64,000 nt of DNA, taken from positions 1 to 64,000 of the forward strand of contig DDPR01000014.1 of the NCBI GenBank assembly GCA_002342295.1. The letters run 5' to 3'. The number at the start of each line of letters is the position of its first letter. Within the stretch, counting starts at the first letter, position 1. Positions 40,883 through 48,602 of this stretch are shown here, one piece after another. Both the position numbers and the translations under genes were made by a program. Under the pieces are notes generated by a model that worked only from the letters and a program-made list of their open reading frames with translations, was not told the origin of the DNA and made no database searches. This DNA comes from Burkholderiales bacterium UBA2463. Lineage in GTDB: Bacteria; Pseudomonadota; Gammaproteobacteria; Burkholderiales; Burkholderiaceae_A.

Positions 40883-41320
40883 ATGCCCAGTAGCCCCAGT
40901 CGCGATCTTCAGACCTTCCCCAATCCTGCTGCCGGCCGCGACTATGTCGTGCACTTTGAGGTGCCCGAATTCACCTGCCTCTGCCCGCTCACGGGCCAGC
41001 CAGATTTCGCGCATCTCACAATCGACTATATCCCCGATCAGGCCAATCTCGAACTGAAGGCGCTCAAGCTCTACATGTGGTCCTTTCGAGATGAGGGCGC
41101 CTTCCACGAAGCGGTCAGCAATCGAATTCTTGATGACCTTGCCAGTGCCTGCAGCCCCCGTTTTATGCGCCTGACAGCGCGCTGGTACGTTCGGGGCGGC
41201 ATCTTCACGACCGTGGTCGTCGAGACCCGCAAGCCGGGCTGGAGCCCCGAACCGCGAGTTGAGCTCTCTGCGCTCCCCACACAGCCGTCAGTGCGCGATC
41301 CCTCACCCCCCCTTCGATAA
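40883..41320 (+). CDS. queF: NADPH-dependent 7-cyano-7-deazaguanine reductase
   Basis: QueF reduces preQ0 to preQ1 in queuosine tRNA-modification synthesis. The protein is the short, single-domain type (145 residues). The catalytic Cys34 and Asp41 are in [19 protein letters not shown], and the substrate and NADPH motif follows ([19 protein letters not shown]). The ATG at 40883 gives the normal N-terminus. A nearby ATG at 40867 is out of frame. I see no preQ1 riboswitch in the 150-base leader; a CCTGAAAATTCAGG-like hairpin lies nearer the smc start. Confidence 0.93.
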   Translation: MPSSPSRDLQTFPNPAAGRDYVVHFEVPEFTCLCPLTGQPDFAHLTIDYIPDQANLELKALKLYMWSFRDEGAFHEAVSNRILDDLASACSPRFMRLTARWYVRGGIFTTVVVETRKPGWSPEPRVELSALPTQPSVRDPSPPLR

Positions 41321-41338
41321 GTCATCTCAAGGACCACT

Positions 41339-42169
41339 ATGAGCCTCACCCATCTCGCCCAAGTCATTGACTCTGCATGGGAGTCCCGCGCAGACCTTGG
41401 TCCGCGCTGGGCCAGCGCCGAGGTCCGCGAGGCCGTTGCAGAGGTCATTTCGCAGCTCGATCAGGGATCGCTGCGCGTTGCCGAGAAAACTGGTGACGCA
41501 TGGCAGGTTCACCAATGGGTCAAGAAGGCAGTGTTGCTGAGTTTTCGGCTCGAGGACAATCGTCCCGTGTCAGCCGGCGAGCTGCAGTTCTTTGACAAGG
41601 TGCCCACAAAGTTCGCAGGCATGTCAGCGGAGACACTGACTCAGAACGGAGTCCGCGTGGTGCCTCCGGCCGTGGCCCGAAGGGGCGCCTTCATCGCTCG
41701 GAATGTGGTGCTCATGCCCTCTTACGTCAACATCGGTGCGTATGTCGACGAGGGCACCATGGTGGACACGTGGGCGACTGTGGGCTCGTGTGCTCAGATT
41801 GGCAAGAATGTCCACCTCTCGGGCGGGGTTGGCATCGGCGGAGTTCTTGAGCCCCTTCAGGCCAATCCCACCATCATCGAGGACAACTGCTTCATCGGCG
41901 CTCGCTCGGAGGTCGTGGAGGGGGTCATCGTGGAGGCGCATTCGGTCCTGTCCATGGGCGTCTTTATTGGCCAATCAACCAAGATTTATGACCGAGAGAG
42001 CGGACAGATTCTCATGGGGCGCGTGCCCAGTGGCAGTGTGGTCGTTCCCGGAAGCCTGCCTTCAAGCTGTGGCCGCTACAGCCTCGCGTGCGCCGTCATC
42101 GTCAAGCGTGTCGATGCCCAGACTCGAGCAAAAACCAGCATCAACGAGCTCCTGAGAGGCGCCGACTGA
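41339..42169 (+). CDS. dapD: 2,3,4,5-tetrahydropyridine-2,6-dicarboxylate N-succinyltransferase
   Basis: DapD succinylates tetrahydrodipicolinate in the succinylase branch of lysine and diaminopimelate synthesis. The left-handed beta-helix shows [20 protein letters not shown] and [20 protein letters not shown]; length is 276 residues. It overlaps the next gene by one base (TGATG) and sits two genes before dapE, the later enzyme of the same branch. Confidence 0.96.
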   Translation: MSLTHLAQVIDSAWESRADLGPRWASAEVREAVAEVISQLDQGSLRVAEKTGDAWQVHQWVKKAVLLSFRLEDNRPVSAGELQFFDKVPTKFAGMSAETLTQNGVRVVPPAVARRGAFIARNVVLMPSYVNIGAYVDEGTMVDTWATVGSCAQIGKNVHLSGGVGIGGVLEPLQANPTIIEDNCFIGARSEVVEGVIVEAHSVLSMGVFIGQSTKIYDRESGQILMGRVPSGSVVVPGSLPSSCGRYSLACAVIVKRVDAQTRAKTSINELLRGAD

Positions 42170-42528
42170 TGAGGCTCTACGGCATCGCCACCTGCGACCA
42201 AGTGCGTCGCGCGCGCAAGTGGCTCGAGGCCCAGGGGGTGAAGATCGACTTCATCGATCTAAAGACTCAACCCATCACGAGCGAGAAGCTTCGCGAATGG
42301 CTCAATCGAGTTCCGTACGACAGCCTTATGAATAAACGAAGCCTCGCCTGGCGAGCGCTGAGCATTGAGCAGCGTCGCTCGGTCGTTGATCAGGCCAGCG
42401 CCATCGAGCTCATGGTCAGCTCGCCCATGCTGATTAAGCGACCGGTTCTTGAAATGGAGGATCGACTCATTGTGGGCTTTTCGGAGCCCCTCTACGAGGG
42501 CTTATCTCTCGCGCTCTCACCGGTATGA
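42169..42528 (+). CDS. ArsC/Spx-family protein (YffB-like)
   Basis: A 119-residue thioredoxin-fold protein of the ArsC family. The N-terminal YGIATCDQVRRARKWLE has a single Cys11 where arsenate reductases have their catalytic one, and SPMLIKRPVLE carries the conserved Arg-Pro region. Such YffB proteins commonly sit between dapD and dapE in Proteobacteria. The family is thought to be glutathione-dependent reductases, but the substrate is unknown. TGATG with dapD and ATGA with dapE give tight coupling. Confidence 0.9.
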   Translation: MRLYGIATCDQVRRARKWLEAQGVKIDFIDLKTQPITSEKLREWLNRVPYDSLMNKRSLAWRALSIEQRRSVVDQASAIELMVSSPMLIKRPVLEMEDRLIVGFSEPLYEGLSLALSPV

Positions 42529-43700
42529 CCGTTCCCTGCCCCACGCTTTCCCTTGCCAAGGACCTCATCTCACGCGCCTCCGTGACGCCGAGAGATGAGG
42601 GATGCTGCGCGCTCCTTGCTGATCGGCTCAGCGCCCTTGGATTCACCTGCGAGATCATGCCCTTCGGAGAGGTCACCAACCTGTGGGCCGTTCGGGAAGG
42701 GGGCCTGCCCGGGCCCACCCTGGTCTTAGCCGGACACACCGATGTCGTGCCCGCCGGACCAGAGAGTGCTTGGTGGTCCCCGCCCTTTGAACCTACCGTT
42801 CGAGACGAAGAACTAGTGGGCCGCGGCGCAGCCGATATGAAGAGCTCCCTCGCAGCTTTCGTGACCGCTACCGAGGGCTTCATCTCGCAGCATCCTCAGT
42901 TCGCTGGGCGCCTGGCTTATCTCATCACCTCAGACGAGGAGGGCCCCGCCCTCGACGGAACCGTTCAGGTGCTGCGCACCCTCGCCCACCGGGGCGAGCA
43001 GCTGAACTACTGCATCGTCGGGGAACCGACATCGAGCGAACGGCTCGGTGACACCATCAAGAACGGGCGCCGAGGCTCCTTGTCGGGCCACCTGACCATC
43101 TTCGGTCGTCAGGGTCATGTGGCCTACCCTCATCTGGCCTTGAATCCCATTCACGCGTTTGCACCCGCCCTCTCGGAACTGGCGTCCATTGCGTGGGATG
43201 ACGGGAATGCCTACTTTCCGCCCACCTCGTGGCAAGTCTCAAATATCGCCTCCGGAACGGGTGCCACGAATGTCATTCCTGGCTCTCTCACAGCGGCTTT
43301 CAACTTTCGATTCGCCAGCGTAAGCAGTCCGGAGTCCCTCCGTGAGCGGCTTGAGACGGTGCTCTCAAGGCACGGACTCCAATTTCATATCGACTGGAAT
43401 CTTGGCGGAGACCCCTACCTCACGCCGCCCGGAACGCTCTGCGATGTGATGCGCGCCTCCATTAGAGAGCATGCAGGTCTTGATGCGAAGCTCTCGACCA
43501 CGGGCGGAACGTCCGATGGTCGCTTCATTGCGAAGCACTGCCGAGAGGTGATTGAGTTTGGCCCGCCGAACGCAACGATTCACCAAGTGAACGAACGGAT
43601 TGCCCTGTCTCACCTGCCAACCTTGAGCGCGATCTACCAGAGCGCGATCCGTCGGCTACTTGTCGATCTCCCGACCCAGAATAATGCTCACCTGGACTGA
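42525..43700 (+). CDS. dapE: Succinyl-diaminopimelate desuccinylase
   Basis: DapE hydrolyses succinyl-diaminopimelate to diaminopimelate and succinate with two zinc ions. The M20 metallopeptidase motifs are visible: LAGHTDVVPAGP, GRGAADMKSSLAAF, TSDEEGPALDGT, VGEPTSSERLGD and TTGGTSDGRFIAKHC. It is 391 residues. ATGA overlap upstream and a 17-base overlap with prmB downstream. Confidence 0.96.
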   Translation: MTVPCPTLSLAKDLISRASVTPRDEGCCALLADRLSALGFTCEIMPFGEVTNLWAVREGGLPGPTLVLAGHTDVVPAGPESAWWSPPFEPTVRDEELVGRGAADMKSSLAAFVTATEGFISQHPQFAGRLAYLITSDEEGPALDGTVQVLRTLAHRGEQLNYCIVGEPTSSERLGDTIKNGRRGSLSGHLTIFGRQGHVAYPHLALNPIHAFAPALSELASIAWDDGNAYFPPTSWQVSNIASGTGATNVIPGSLTAAFNFRFASVSSPESLRERLETVLSRHGLQFHIDWNLGGDPYLTPPGTLCDVMRASIREHAGLDAKLSTTGGTSDGRFIAKHCREVIEFGPPNATIHQVNERIALSHLPTLSAIYQSAIRRLLVDLPTQNNAHLD

Positions 43701-44613
43701 GGCCTCTCGCCAAGAAACCCTCCAGACACTCGCCTGTATTCGGGATTGGATCCGCGCCATCGCATCGGCCATGGATCACCATGATGTTGGCTTCGGTCAG
43801 GGCACAACCGAGGCCTGGGACGACGCACGCTGGCTCGTGTTGGGGGGCCTCGGACTCCCGCCAGACCTGCCCGAACCTGTCGAATCGGCCACACTGCTCA
43901 CTTTTGAGCGCGCACGTCTTTTTGATTTGGCCATCCGACGAATTGCCCAGCGTGAACCCACGGCCTATGTACTCGGTCAGGCGTGGCTCATGGGCTACCG
44001 CTTCAGAAGCGACCCTCGCGCCATCATTCCGCGCTCCCACCTGGCAGAGCTCATCTTGAACCAGACAGTCCCCGGTTCAAACGAGGAGCCTCGCGCGATT
44101 CTGGATCTCTGCACGGGCTCCGGTTGCCTCGCCATCCTCGCGGCCGTCTCGTGGCCTCATGCTCGTGTGTGGGCCAGCGACATCAGCGAATTAGCCCTCG
44201 GGCTTGCCGAGGAGAACGTATCGGACTACGGACTCTCCTCTCGGATCGCCCTGCTGGAAGGAGACCTGTTTGAGGCGCTCAGCGGGCAGCTCACACCAGA
44301 AGGGGGCTTTGACCTCATCATCTGCAACCCACCCTATGTTCCGACGCAGAAGGTTCAAAATGCGCCCGCAGAATACGCCTTGGAACCAAGAATCGCGCTC
44401 GAGTCCGGCCCTGACGGGATGGACTTTATTCGTCGCCTGATGCAACAAGTGAACGCGTGGCTTGCACCCGGCGGTCGTTTAGTGGTGGAGGTGGGCCATG
44501 AGCAGGCCGCCTGCTCGGAGGCCCTCAAATCTCTGGGGATCACACCCGAGCCCATCTGGCTCGACACCGCCGGGGCATCTGGACACGTTTTCTATTGGGA
44601 GGCTCACACATGA
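43684..44613 (+). CDS. prmB: Ribosomal protein L3 glutamine methyltransferase
   Basis: PrmB methylates a glutamine of ribosomal protein L3. The methyltransferase fold has the cofactor loop ILDLCTGSGCLAILAA and the catalytic NPPY in DLIICNPPYVPTQKV, with a helical N-terminal domain. At 309 residues it is closer to PrmB than to PrmC, and the dapE-prmB neighbourhood agrees. The ATG at 43684 is within the dapE tail. Confidence 0.9.
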   Translation: MLTWTEASRQETLQTLACIRDWIRAIASAMDHHDVGFGQGTTEAWDDARWLVLGGLGLPPDLPEPVESATLLTFERARLFDLAIRRIAQREPTAYVLGQAWLMGYRFRSDPRAIIPRSHLAELILNQTVPGSNEEPRAILDLCTGSGCLAILAAVSWPHARVWASDISELALGLAEENVSDYGLSSRIALLEGDLFEALSGQLTPEGGFDLIICNPPYVPTQKVQNAPAEYALEPRIALESGPDGMDFIRRLMQQVNAWLAPGGRLVVEVGHEQAACSEALKSLGITPEPIWLDTAGASGHVFYWEAHT

Positions 44614-45302
44614 TTACGCTCTACACCTGGCCCACGCCGAACGGCAAGAAGATCTCCATCTTGCTTGAGGAACTCGGGCTTCCTTTTGCGGCCAAACCCG
44701 TCAACATCGGTGAGGGTGAGCAGTTCGAACCCGCCTTTCTCGCGATCAGCCCAAATAACAAGATCCCCGCGATCGTTGATACGGAGGGGCCTGACGGCGC
44801 CCCCATCTCGCTCTTTGAGTCTGGGGCCATCATGATTTATCTGGCAGGAAAGACGGGCCAGTTCCTGGGCGAAACCGACCGAGACCGCTATGAGGTTTTG
44901 CAGTGGGTGATGTTTCAGATGGGTGGGCTTGGGCCCATGCTGGGGCAGGCGCACCACTTCCGACTCTATGCGCCCCAGCCCATCGAGTACGCGATTGAGC
45001 GCTACACCAAGGAGGCCCACCGCCTCTATTCGGTTCTGGAAAAGCGTCTCTCGAGCCAACCCTCGGGCTTTCTGGCGGCGGACTGCTACACCATTGCCGA
45101 CATGGCCTGCTGGCCCTGGACCGCATCCCATAAGAACCAGGGTGTGAACCTTGAGGACTTCCCGCACGTGCTGAAGTGGTATCGAAACATCGAACAAAGA
45201 CCCGCCGTGCAGCGGGGGGTGGCGCTCTTTGCGGACCTGCGAAAGCCCCTCACAGACCCCCAGGCGCGCGCCCTGCTCTTCGGACAAAACAAACCCGCGT
45301 GA
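44610..45302 (+). CDS. Glutathione S-transferase-like protein (YfcG/YghU type)
   Basis: The 230-residue protein has an N-terminal thioredoxin fold (ITLYTWPTPNGKKISILLEE, with NNKIPAIVD and the glutathione-binding SLFESGAIMIYLA) and a helical C-terminal domain. The TPNGKK pattern is that of the Nu-class YfcG and YghU enzymes, which act as disulfide-bond reductases with two glutathiones. The ATG at 44610 overlaps the prmB stop as ATGA; its stop overlaps the mnmH start as GTGA. Confidence 0.9.
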   Translation: MITLYTWPTPNGKKISILLEELGLPFAAKPVNIGEGEQFEPAFLAISPNNKIPAIVDTEGPDGAPISLFESGAIMIYLAGKTGQFLGETDRDRYEVLQWVMFQMGGLGPMLGQAHHFRLYAPQPIEYAIERYTKEAHRLYSVLEKRLSSQPSGFLAADCYTIADMACWPWTASHKNQGVNLEDFPHVLKWYRNIEQRPAVQRGVALFADLRKPLTDPQARALLFGQNKPA

Positions 45303-46360
45303 GCGCCTCGCGTCAGCCGCGAGTTGTCTCGGTGCAAGAGACGCTCGCGGATCTCTCTGCCTTCGATTCCATCATCGACGTGAGATCCCCTTCGGAGTTT
45401 GCGCTCGACCATCTCCCGGGGGCCATCAACCTGCCTGTCTTGTTCGACGATGAACGGGCTGACATCGGAACCCTTCATACGCTGGACTCTTTTCATGCCA
45501 ATCGAAAAGGTGCTGCGACCATCGCACGCAACATTGCACGGCATCTCGATGGAGTCTTAGGCGAGAAACCGAAAAACTGGAAGCCCCTCATCTACTGTTG
45601 GCGCGGGGGCGGACGCAGCGGCGCGATGGGTCACATTCTGGCGCAGATTGGCTGGAAAGTTTCTCTGCTTCAGGGCGGGTACAAGGCCTATCGCCAGGCG
45701 GTGGTAGCCGGTTGGGACGACCTCTGTGGTTCGCTCACCCTTCGCATCGTCTGTGGCGTGACGGGCTCGGGCAAGACGCGTTTTCTTCATGCCCTCAAGA
45801 AAGCGGGTCGACAGGTGGTCGACCTCGAAGGCCTCGCCAGACACCGGGGCTCTCTGCTCGGCGCGGATCCATTGGAGCCGCAGCCGACCCAGAAGCAATT
45901 CGAATCAAACCTTCGTCTCGCTCTGCTGGAACTCAACCCCAAGCAGCCCGTCTTCGTGGAGTCAGAGAGCAAAAAGATCGGCAATGTTCAGGTTCCTGAT
46001 GCGCTCATGGTCACCATGAGGCGCTCATCCTGTCTTGTCATCGATTTGCCCCTTGAGGCGCGTGTGCGTCTTCTCTGTGATGAGTACCAGCACTTTTTTT
46101 CTGACCCCGAGCGCTTGATGCGGCAGTTGGACAAAATGCTCGACATCGCTGGGCATGCACGAATCGGCCACTGGAAAGTCTTGGTCACGCAAAGGGACTG
46201 GCCAACCCTCGTGCGCGAGCTTCTGATTCACCACTACGACCCTAGCTATCGGCGCTCGATTGGCCGCAACTATCCGACAACGGCGTCTGCCGAGAGGGTT
46301 GAGCTGAAGAGCGAATTAATGGCGGCCTACGAAGAGGCGGCCGCAAGCTTGTCGGTATAG
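45299..46360 (+). CDS. mnmH: tRNA 2-selenouridine synthase
   Basis: MnmH (SelU) replaces sulfur by selenium at the wobble 2-thiouridine of Lys, Glu and Gln tRNAs through a geranylated intermediate. An N-terminal rhodanese domain carries the active Cys in IYCWRGGGRSGAM, and a P-loop domain follows (VCGVTGSGKTRFLHALKKAG). It has 353 residues and starts at GTG 45299 overlapping the previous stop. This implies the host makes selenophosphate. The end overlaps the converging ppiD-like gene by 34 bases. Confidence 0.92.
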   Translation: MSASRQPRVVSVQETLADLSAFDSIIDVRSPSEFALDHLPGAINLPVLFDDERADIGTLHTLDSFHANRKGAATIARNIARHLDGVLGEKPKNWKPLIYCWRGGGRSGAMGHILAQIGWKVSLLQGGYKAYRQAVVAGWDDLCGSLTLRIVCGVTGSGKTRFLHALKKAGRQVVDLEGLARHRGSLLGADPLEPQPTQKQFESNLRLALLELNPKQPVFVESESKKIGNVQVPDALMVTMRRSSCLVIDLPLEARVRLLCDEYQHFFSDPERLMRQLDKMLDIAGHARIGHWKVLVTQRDWPTLVRELLIHHYDPSYRRSIGRNYPTTASAERVELKSELMAAYEEAAASLSV

Positions 46361-47820
46361 CGACGCACCTTCAGCCGTCTCTCCTGCTCCCGCATCCAGA
46401 GACGCATGCCCAGATCGGCATCGGACTGAGTAAGCATGTTGAACCCCCCGCCGAGCCGCTGACCCACCACCGCCGCTTCGGGCGCATCGACTCGTGTCGA
46501 AAGCAAGACCACCCCAAGACGTCCAACCTCTCCGAGGTCGATCACCTGAGCTTTCTCAAGGGGCTTTGCATCAGAGAGAATCTTCTCCAGGGCCCGTCGT
46601 CCCAGATCCCCCTGCGGCAGACGAAGCGCTGCGGCCGCGCCCTGGATATCTGCCCGAGCGACCCTTACCGTCTCGAGGCCCCTGAGCCCCTCGCCCGACT
46701 GAGCCGAGGCAAGCCATGCCTGAGAGGCCTCAAGCGCAAGGCGCGCAGCCTCCGTGCGCGTCACCTCGGCCAAGACGTTTTGCCGAACCTGATCAAAGGC
46801 GAGAGTCTGGGCAGGATGATGCTGACTGACCCGAGCGCTGACCCAGACCCCCGCTCGAACCTCGATGGCAGGCGTGTTGCGTCGGTCGGTCAGCACCTCT
46901 GCTGAAAACAGAGCCTCTCTCAATTTGGGGTTCCGCAGGATGCTGAGGGTCTCCTCGGAGGCTCCAGCGGGAGCAGTTGCTCCTCGGCCTCGCTCGACGC
47001 GGGCAAGCTTGAGAATGGGCAGCTTGAATCGAACGGCGGCCGGCTCAAGGCTGTCGCTCTGCTCGTAGGCGAGGTTCGTAAAAGTCTCAACATCAGCCGC
47101 GGAGGTCGACCGCAGGACCACAAGCTCGACGTCCACCGCCTCGGTCGACTGGAATCTCGAGGGGTTGGCCTCATAACTGGCCTTCACCTGCTCATCCGAG
47201 ACCCGAACCTGAGCCTCAAAAGAGCGAGACTCAAAGCGCTTCACCGCGAAGACCCTCTGCTCTGTTTCGCTCTGAGAGATCAACCGAGCGAGACGACGCG
47301 AAGCCAGAGCCGACTCCGATACCGCACGAGGGAATAACTCAGAGGCGAGATCTTGTCGAAGCATGACCTCGAATCGTTCGGCTGTGTAGCCCGAAGACTG
47401 GAGGACCTGTTTGGCACGCTCCAGATTGAAAACGCCCTCCACCTGAAAGTCCGGAATTTGCGCGATGCGAGATCGCAACAGACTGTCCGAGGGCCTCAGT
47501 CCATAGCGATGGGCGACGTTCTTGAGAACCTCATCGGTAATCATCTGATTGAGCGTTGAGAGACGGGCCGCTGGCGTATCAAGCAGGGCAACAGGCACCT
47601 GACGACCGAACTGCGCGGACATGCGATCGATGGAGTTTTGGTGAGCACGCTCCCAAGCGGCTCGATCGATGGAGACCCCGTCAACATCAGCGAGACGGGC
47701 TGTTGCGCCCTCCCCGCGGGAGACAAGGTCCCAAGCGCCAACAGCGACGAAGGAGGGAATGATAAGAAGGAGCAGGACGACCTGAAGGAGCTTGCGGTGT
47801 TGCCGAATGAACTCGAACAT
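46327..47820 (-). CDS. PpiD/SurA-N family periplasmic foldase lacking the parvulin domain
   Basis: An N-terminal cytoplasmic stub and one membrane helix (about 12-30, LLQVVLLLLIIPSFVAVGAW) are followed by the chaperone-like SurA N-terminal domain (VDGVSIDRAAWERA to the FPRAVSESA region). At 497 residues it is about 120 shorter than usual PpiD. The rotamase (parvulin) domain, expected after VDVELVVLR with its HILI and GG-LG motifs, is absent, and sequence resumes at TFTNLAYEQSDSLEPAA, which normally follows it. It probably acts as a membrane-anchored chaperone without isomerase activity. The neighbourhood (hupB, tRNAs, lon) is the standard ppiD one. Confidence 0.85.
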   Translation of the reverse strand: MFEFIRQHRKLLQVVLLLLIIPSFVAVGAWDLVSRGEGATARLADVDGVSIDRAAWERAHQNSIDRMSAQFGRQVPVALLDTPAARLSTLNQMITDEVLKNVAHRYGLRPSDSLLRSRIAQIPDFQVEGVFNLERAKQVLQSSGYTAERFEVMLRQDLASELFPRAVSESALASRRLARLISQSETEQRVFAVKRFESRSFEAQVRVSDEQVKASYEANPSRFQSTEAVDVELVVLRSTSAADVETFTNLAYEQSDSLEPAAVRFKLPILKLARVERGRGATAPAGASEETLSILRNPKLREALFSAEVLTDRRNTPAIEVRAGVWVSARVSQHHPAQTLAFDQVRQNVLAEVTRTEAARLALEASQAWLASAQSGEGLRGLETVRVARADIQGAAAALRLPQGDLGRRALEKILSDAKPLEKAQVIDLGEVGRLGVVLLSTRVDAPEAAVVGQRLGGGFNMLTQSDADLGMRLWMREQERRLKVRRYTDKLAAASS

Positions 47821-47840
47821 GTGAACCAGCTCTCTGGAAA

Positions 47841-47917
47841 TGGCGGAGCGGACGGGACTCGAACCCGCGACCCCCGGCGTGACAGGCCGGTATTCTAACC
47901 GACTGAACTACCGCTCC
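47841..47917 (-). tRNA. tRNA-Asp (GUC)
   Basis: The minus strand folds into a 77-base cloverleaf with encoded CCA. Acceptor arms are GGAGCGG and CCGCTCC, the anticodon loop reads CTGTCAC with GTC, and the T arm holds GGTTCGAGTCC. It lies between the ppiD-like gene and tRNA-Val, all leftward. Confidence 0.97.
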
Positions 47918-47987
47918 GCGAACCTGCAAACAACGGCCACACAACCCACACAAACGCCTGAAACTCTATGACTGGGACGGAACAGAG

Positions 47988-48063
47988 TGGTGGGTGCTGA
48001 GAGGCTCGAACTCCCGACCTACGCCTTGTAAGGGCGCCGCTCTACCAACTGAGCTAAGCACCC
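47988..48063 (-). tRNA. tRNA-Val (UAC)
   Basis: A 76-base cloverleaf with encoded CCA on the minus strand. Acceptor arms are GGGTGCT and AGCACCC, the D arm reads AGCTCAGTTGGTAGAGC, the anticodon is TAC in CTTACAA, and the T arm is GTTCGAGCC. It lies 70 bases upstream of tRNA-Asp, and both are probably on one transcript. Confidence 0.97.
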
Positions 48064-48096
48064 CTGAACCGGCCTGCAAAGCCGGCTAGTCTAAAT

Positions 48097-48125
48097 AAAA
48101 AAGGGGCGTCAATCAAACCCGCCCC
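48097..48125 (-). terminator. Rho-independent terminator of hupB
   Basis: On the minus strand GGGGCG (48120-48125) pairs with CGCCCC (48103-48108) over an 11-base loop and is followed by six T (48097-48102). It lies about 30 bases after the hupB stop and separates hupB from the tRNA genes. Confidence 0.85.
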
Positions 48126-48155
48126 AGGGAGAGCCCGAGCGAGGGCCGGTTGGGA

Positions 48156-48428
48156 TTAGTTAAGAGCGTCCTTCAGCGCCTTGCCAGGACGGAATTTGGG
48201 GAGCTTGGCCGCCTTGATCTTAATGGCGGCGCCCGTTCGGGGGTTGCGCCCAGTGCGAGCGGCACGCTTCGAAACGGCAAAGGTGCCAAAGCCAACCAGG
48301 GTGACCGTGCCGCCTTTTTTGAGGGTGGTTCGGACGCCAGACATCACGGCTTCGAGGGCGCGGCCTGCCGCGGCCTTCGAGATATCTGCGTGCTTGGAGA
48401 TGTGCTCGATGAGATCGGTCTTGTTCAA
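48156..48428 (-). CDS. hupB: DNA-binding protein HU-beta
   Basis: HU bends and compacts DNA. The 90-residue protein has the family start [39 protein letters not shown] and the DNA-clasping arm [19 protein letters not shown]. It must start at TTG 48428, since the next upstream starts would add unrelated residues. AAGGA lies seven bases before that TTG. It follows lon, as in many Proteobacteria. Confidence 0.96.
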   Translation of the reverse strand: MNKTDLIEHISKHADISKAAAGRALEAVMSGVRTTLKKGGTVTLVGFGTFAVSKRAARTGRNPRTGAAIKIKAAKLPKFRPGKALKDALN

Positions 48429-48537
48429 TTCGGAATCCTTGGAGTGATCAGAAGCGAGGGAGTTCAGCCGTGTGAAACAGAAGAACACGTGGGGATCATT
48501 AAACTCTTCACAAACGGCGCAGTCAAGTCGAACATTC

Positions 48538-48570
48538 CCTCGGAAGTCTTGTGCGGCAAGGCTTCCGAGG
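48538..48570 (-). repeat. Inverted repeat in the lon-hupB gap
   Basis: CCTCGGAAG (48538-48546) and CTTCCGAGG (48562-48570) form a 9-bp perfect stem with a 15-base loop in the leftward lon-hupB transcript. No T run follows, so it may be a processing site, a weak terminator or an operator near the hupB promoter. The 174-base gap holds no gene. Confidence 0.5.
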
Positions 48571-48602
48571 CAGCGCTGTCATAAAAAGTTTAACTGTCTG
48601 CG

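Noticed and set aside
40867..40893. Upstream ATG as the queF start
   Set aside because: It is out of frame with QueF and stops after eight codons.
42169..42528. Arsenate reductase
   Set aside because: The ArsC-like protein lies between dapD and dapE with no other arsenic genes; this is the YffB branch, not a resistance enzyme.
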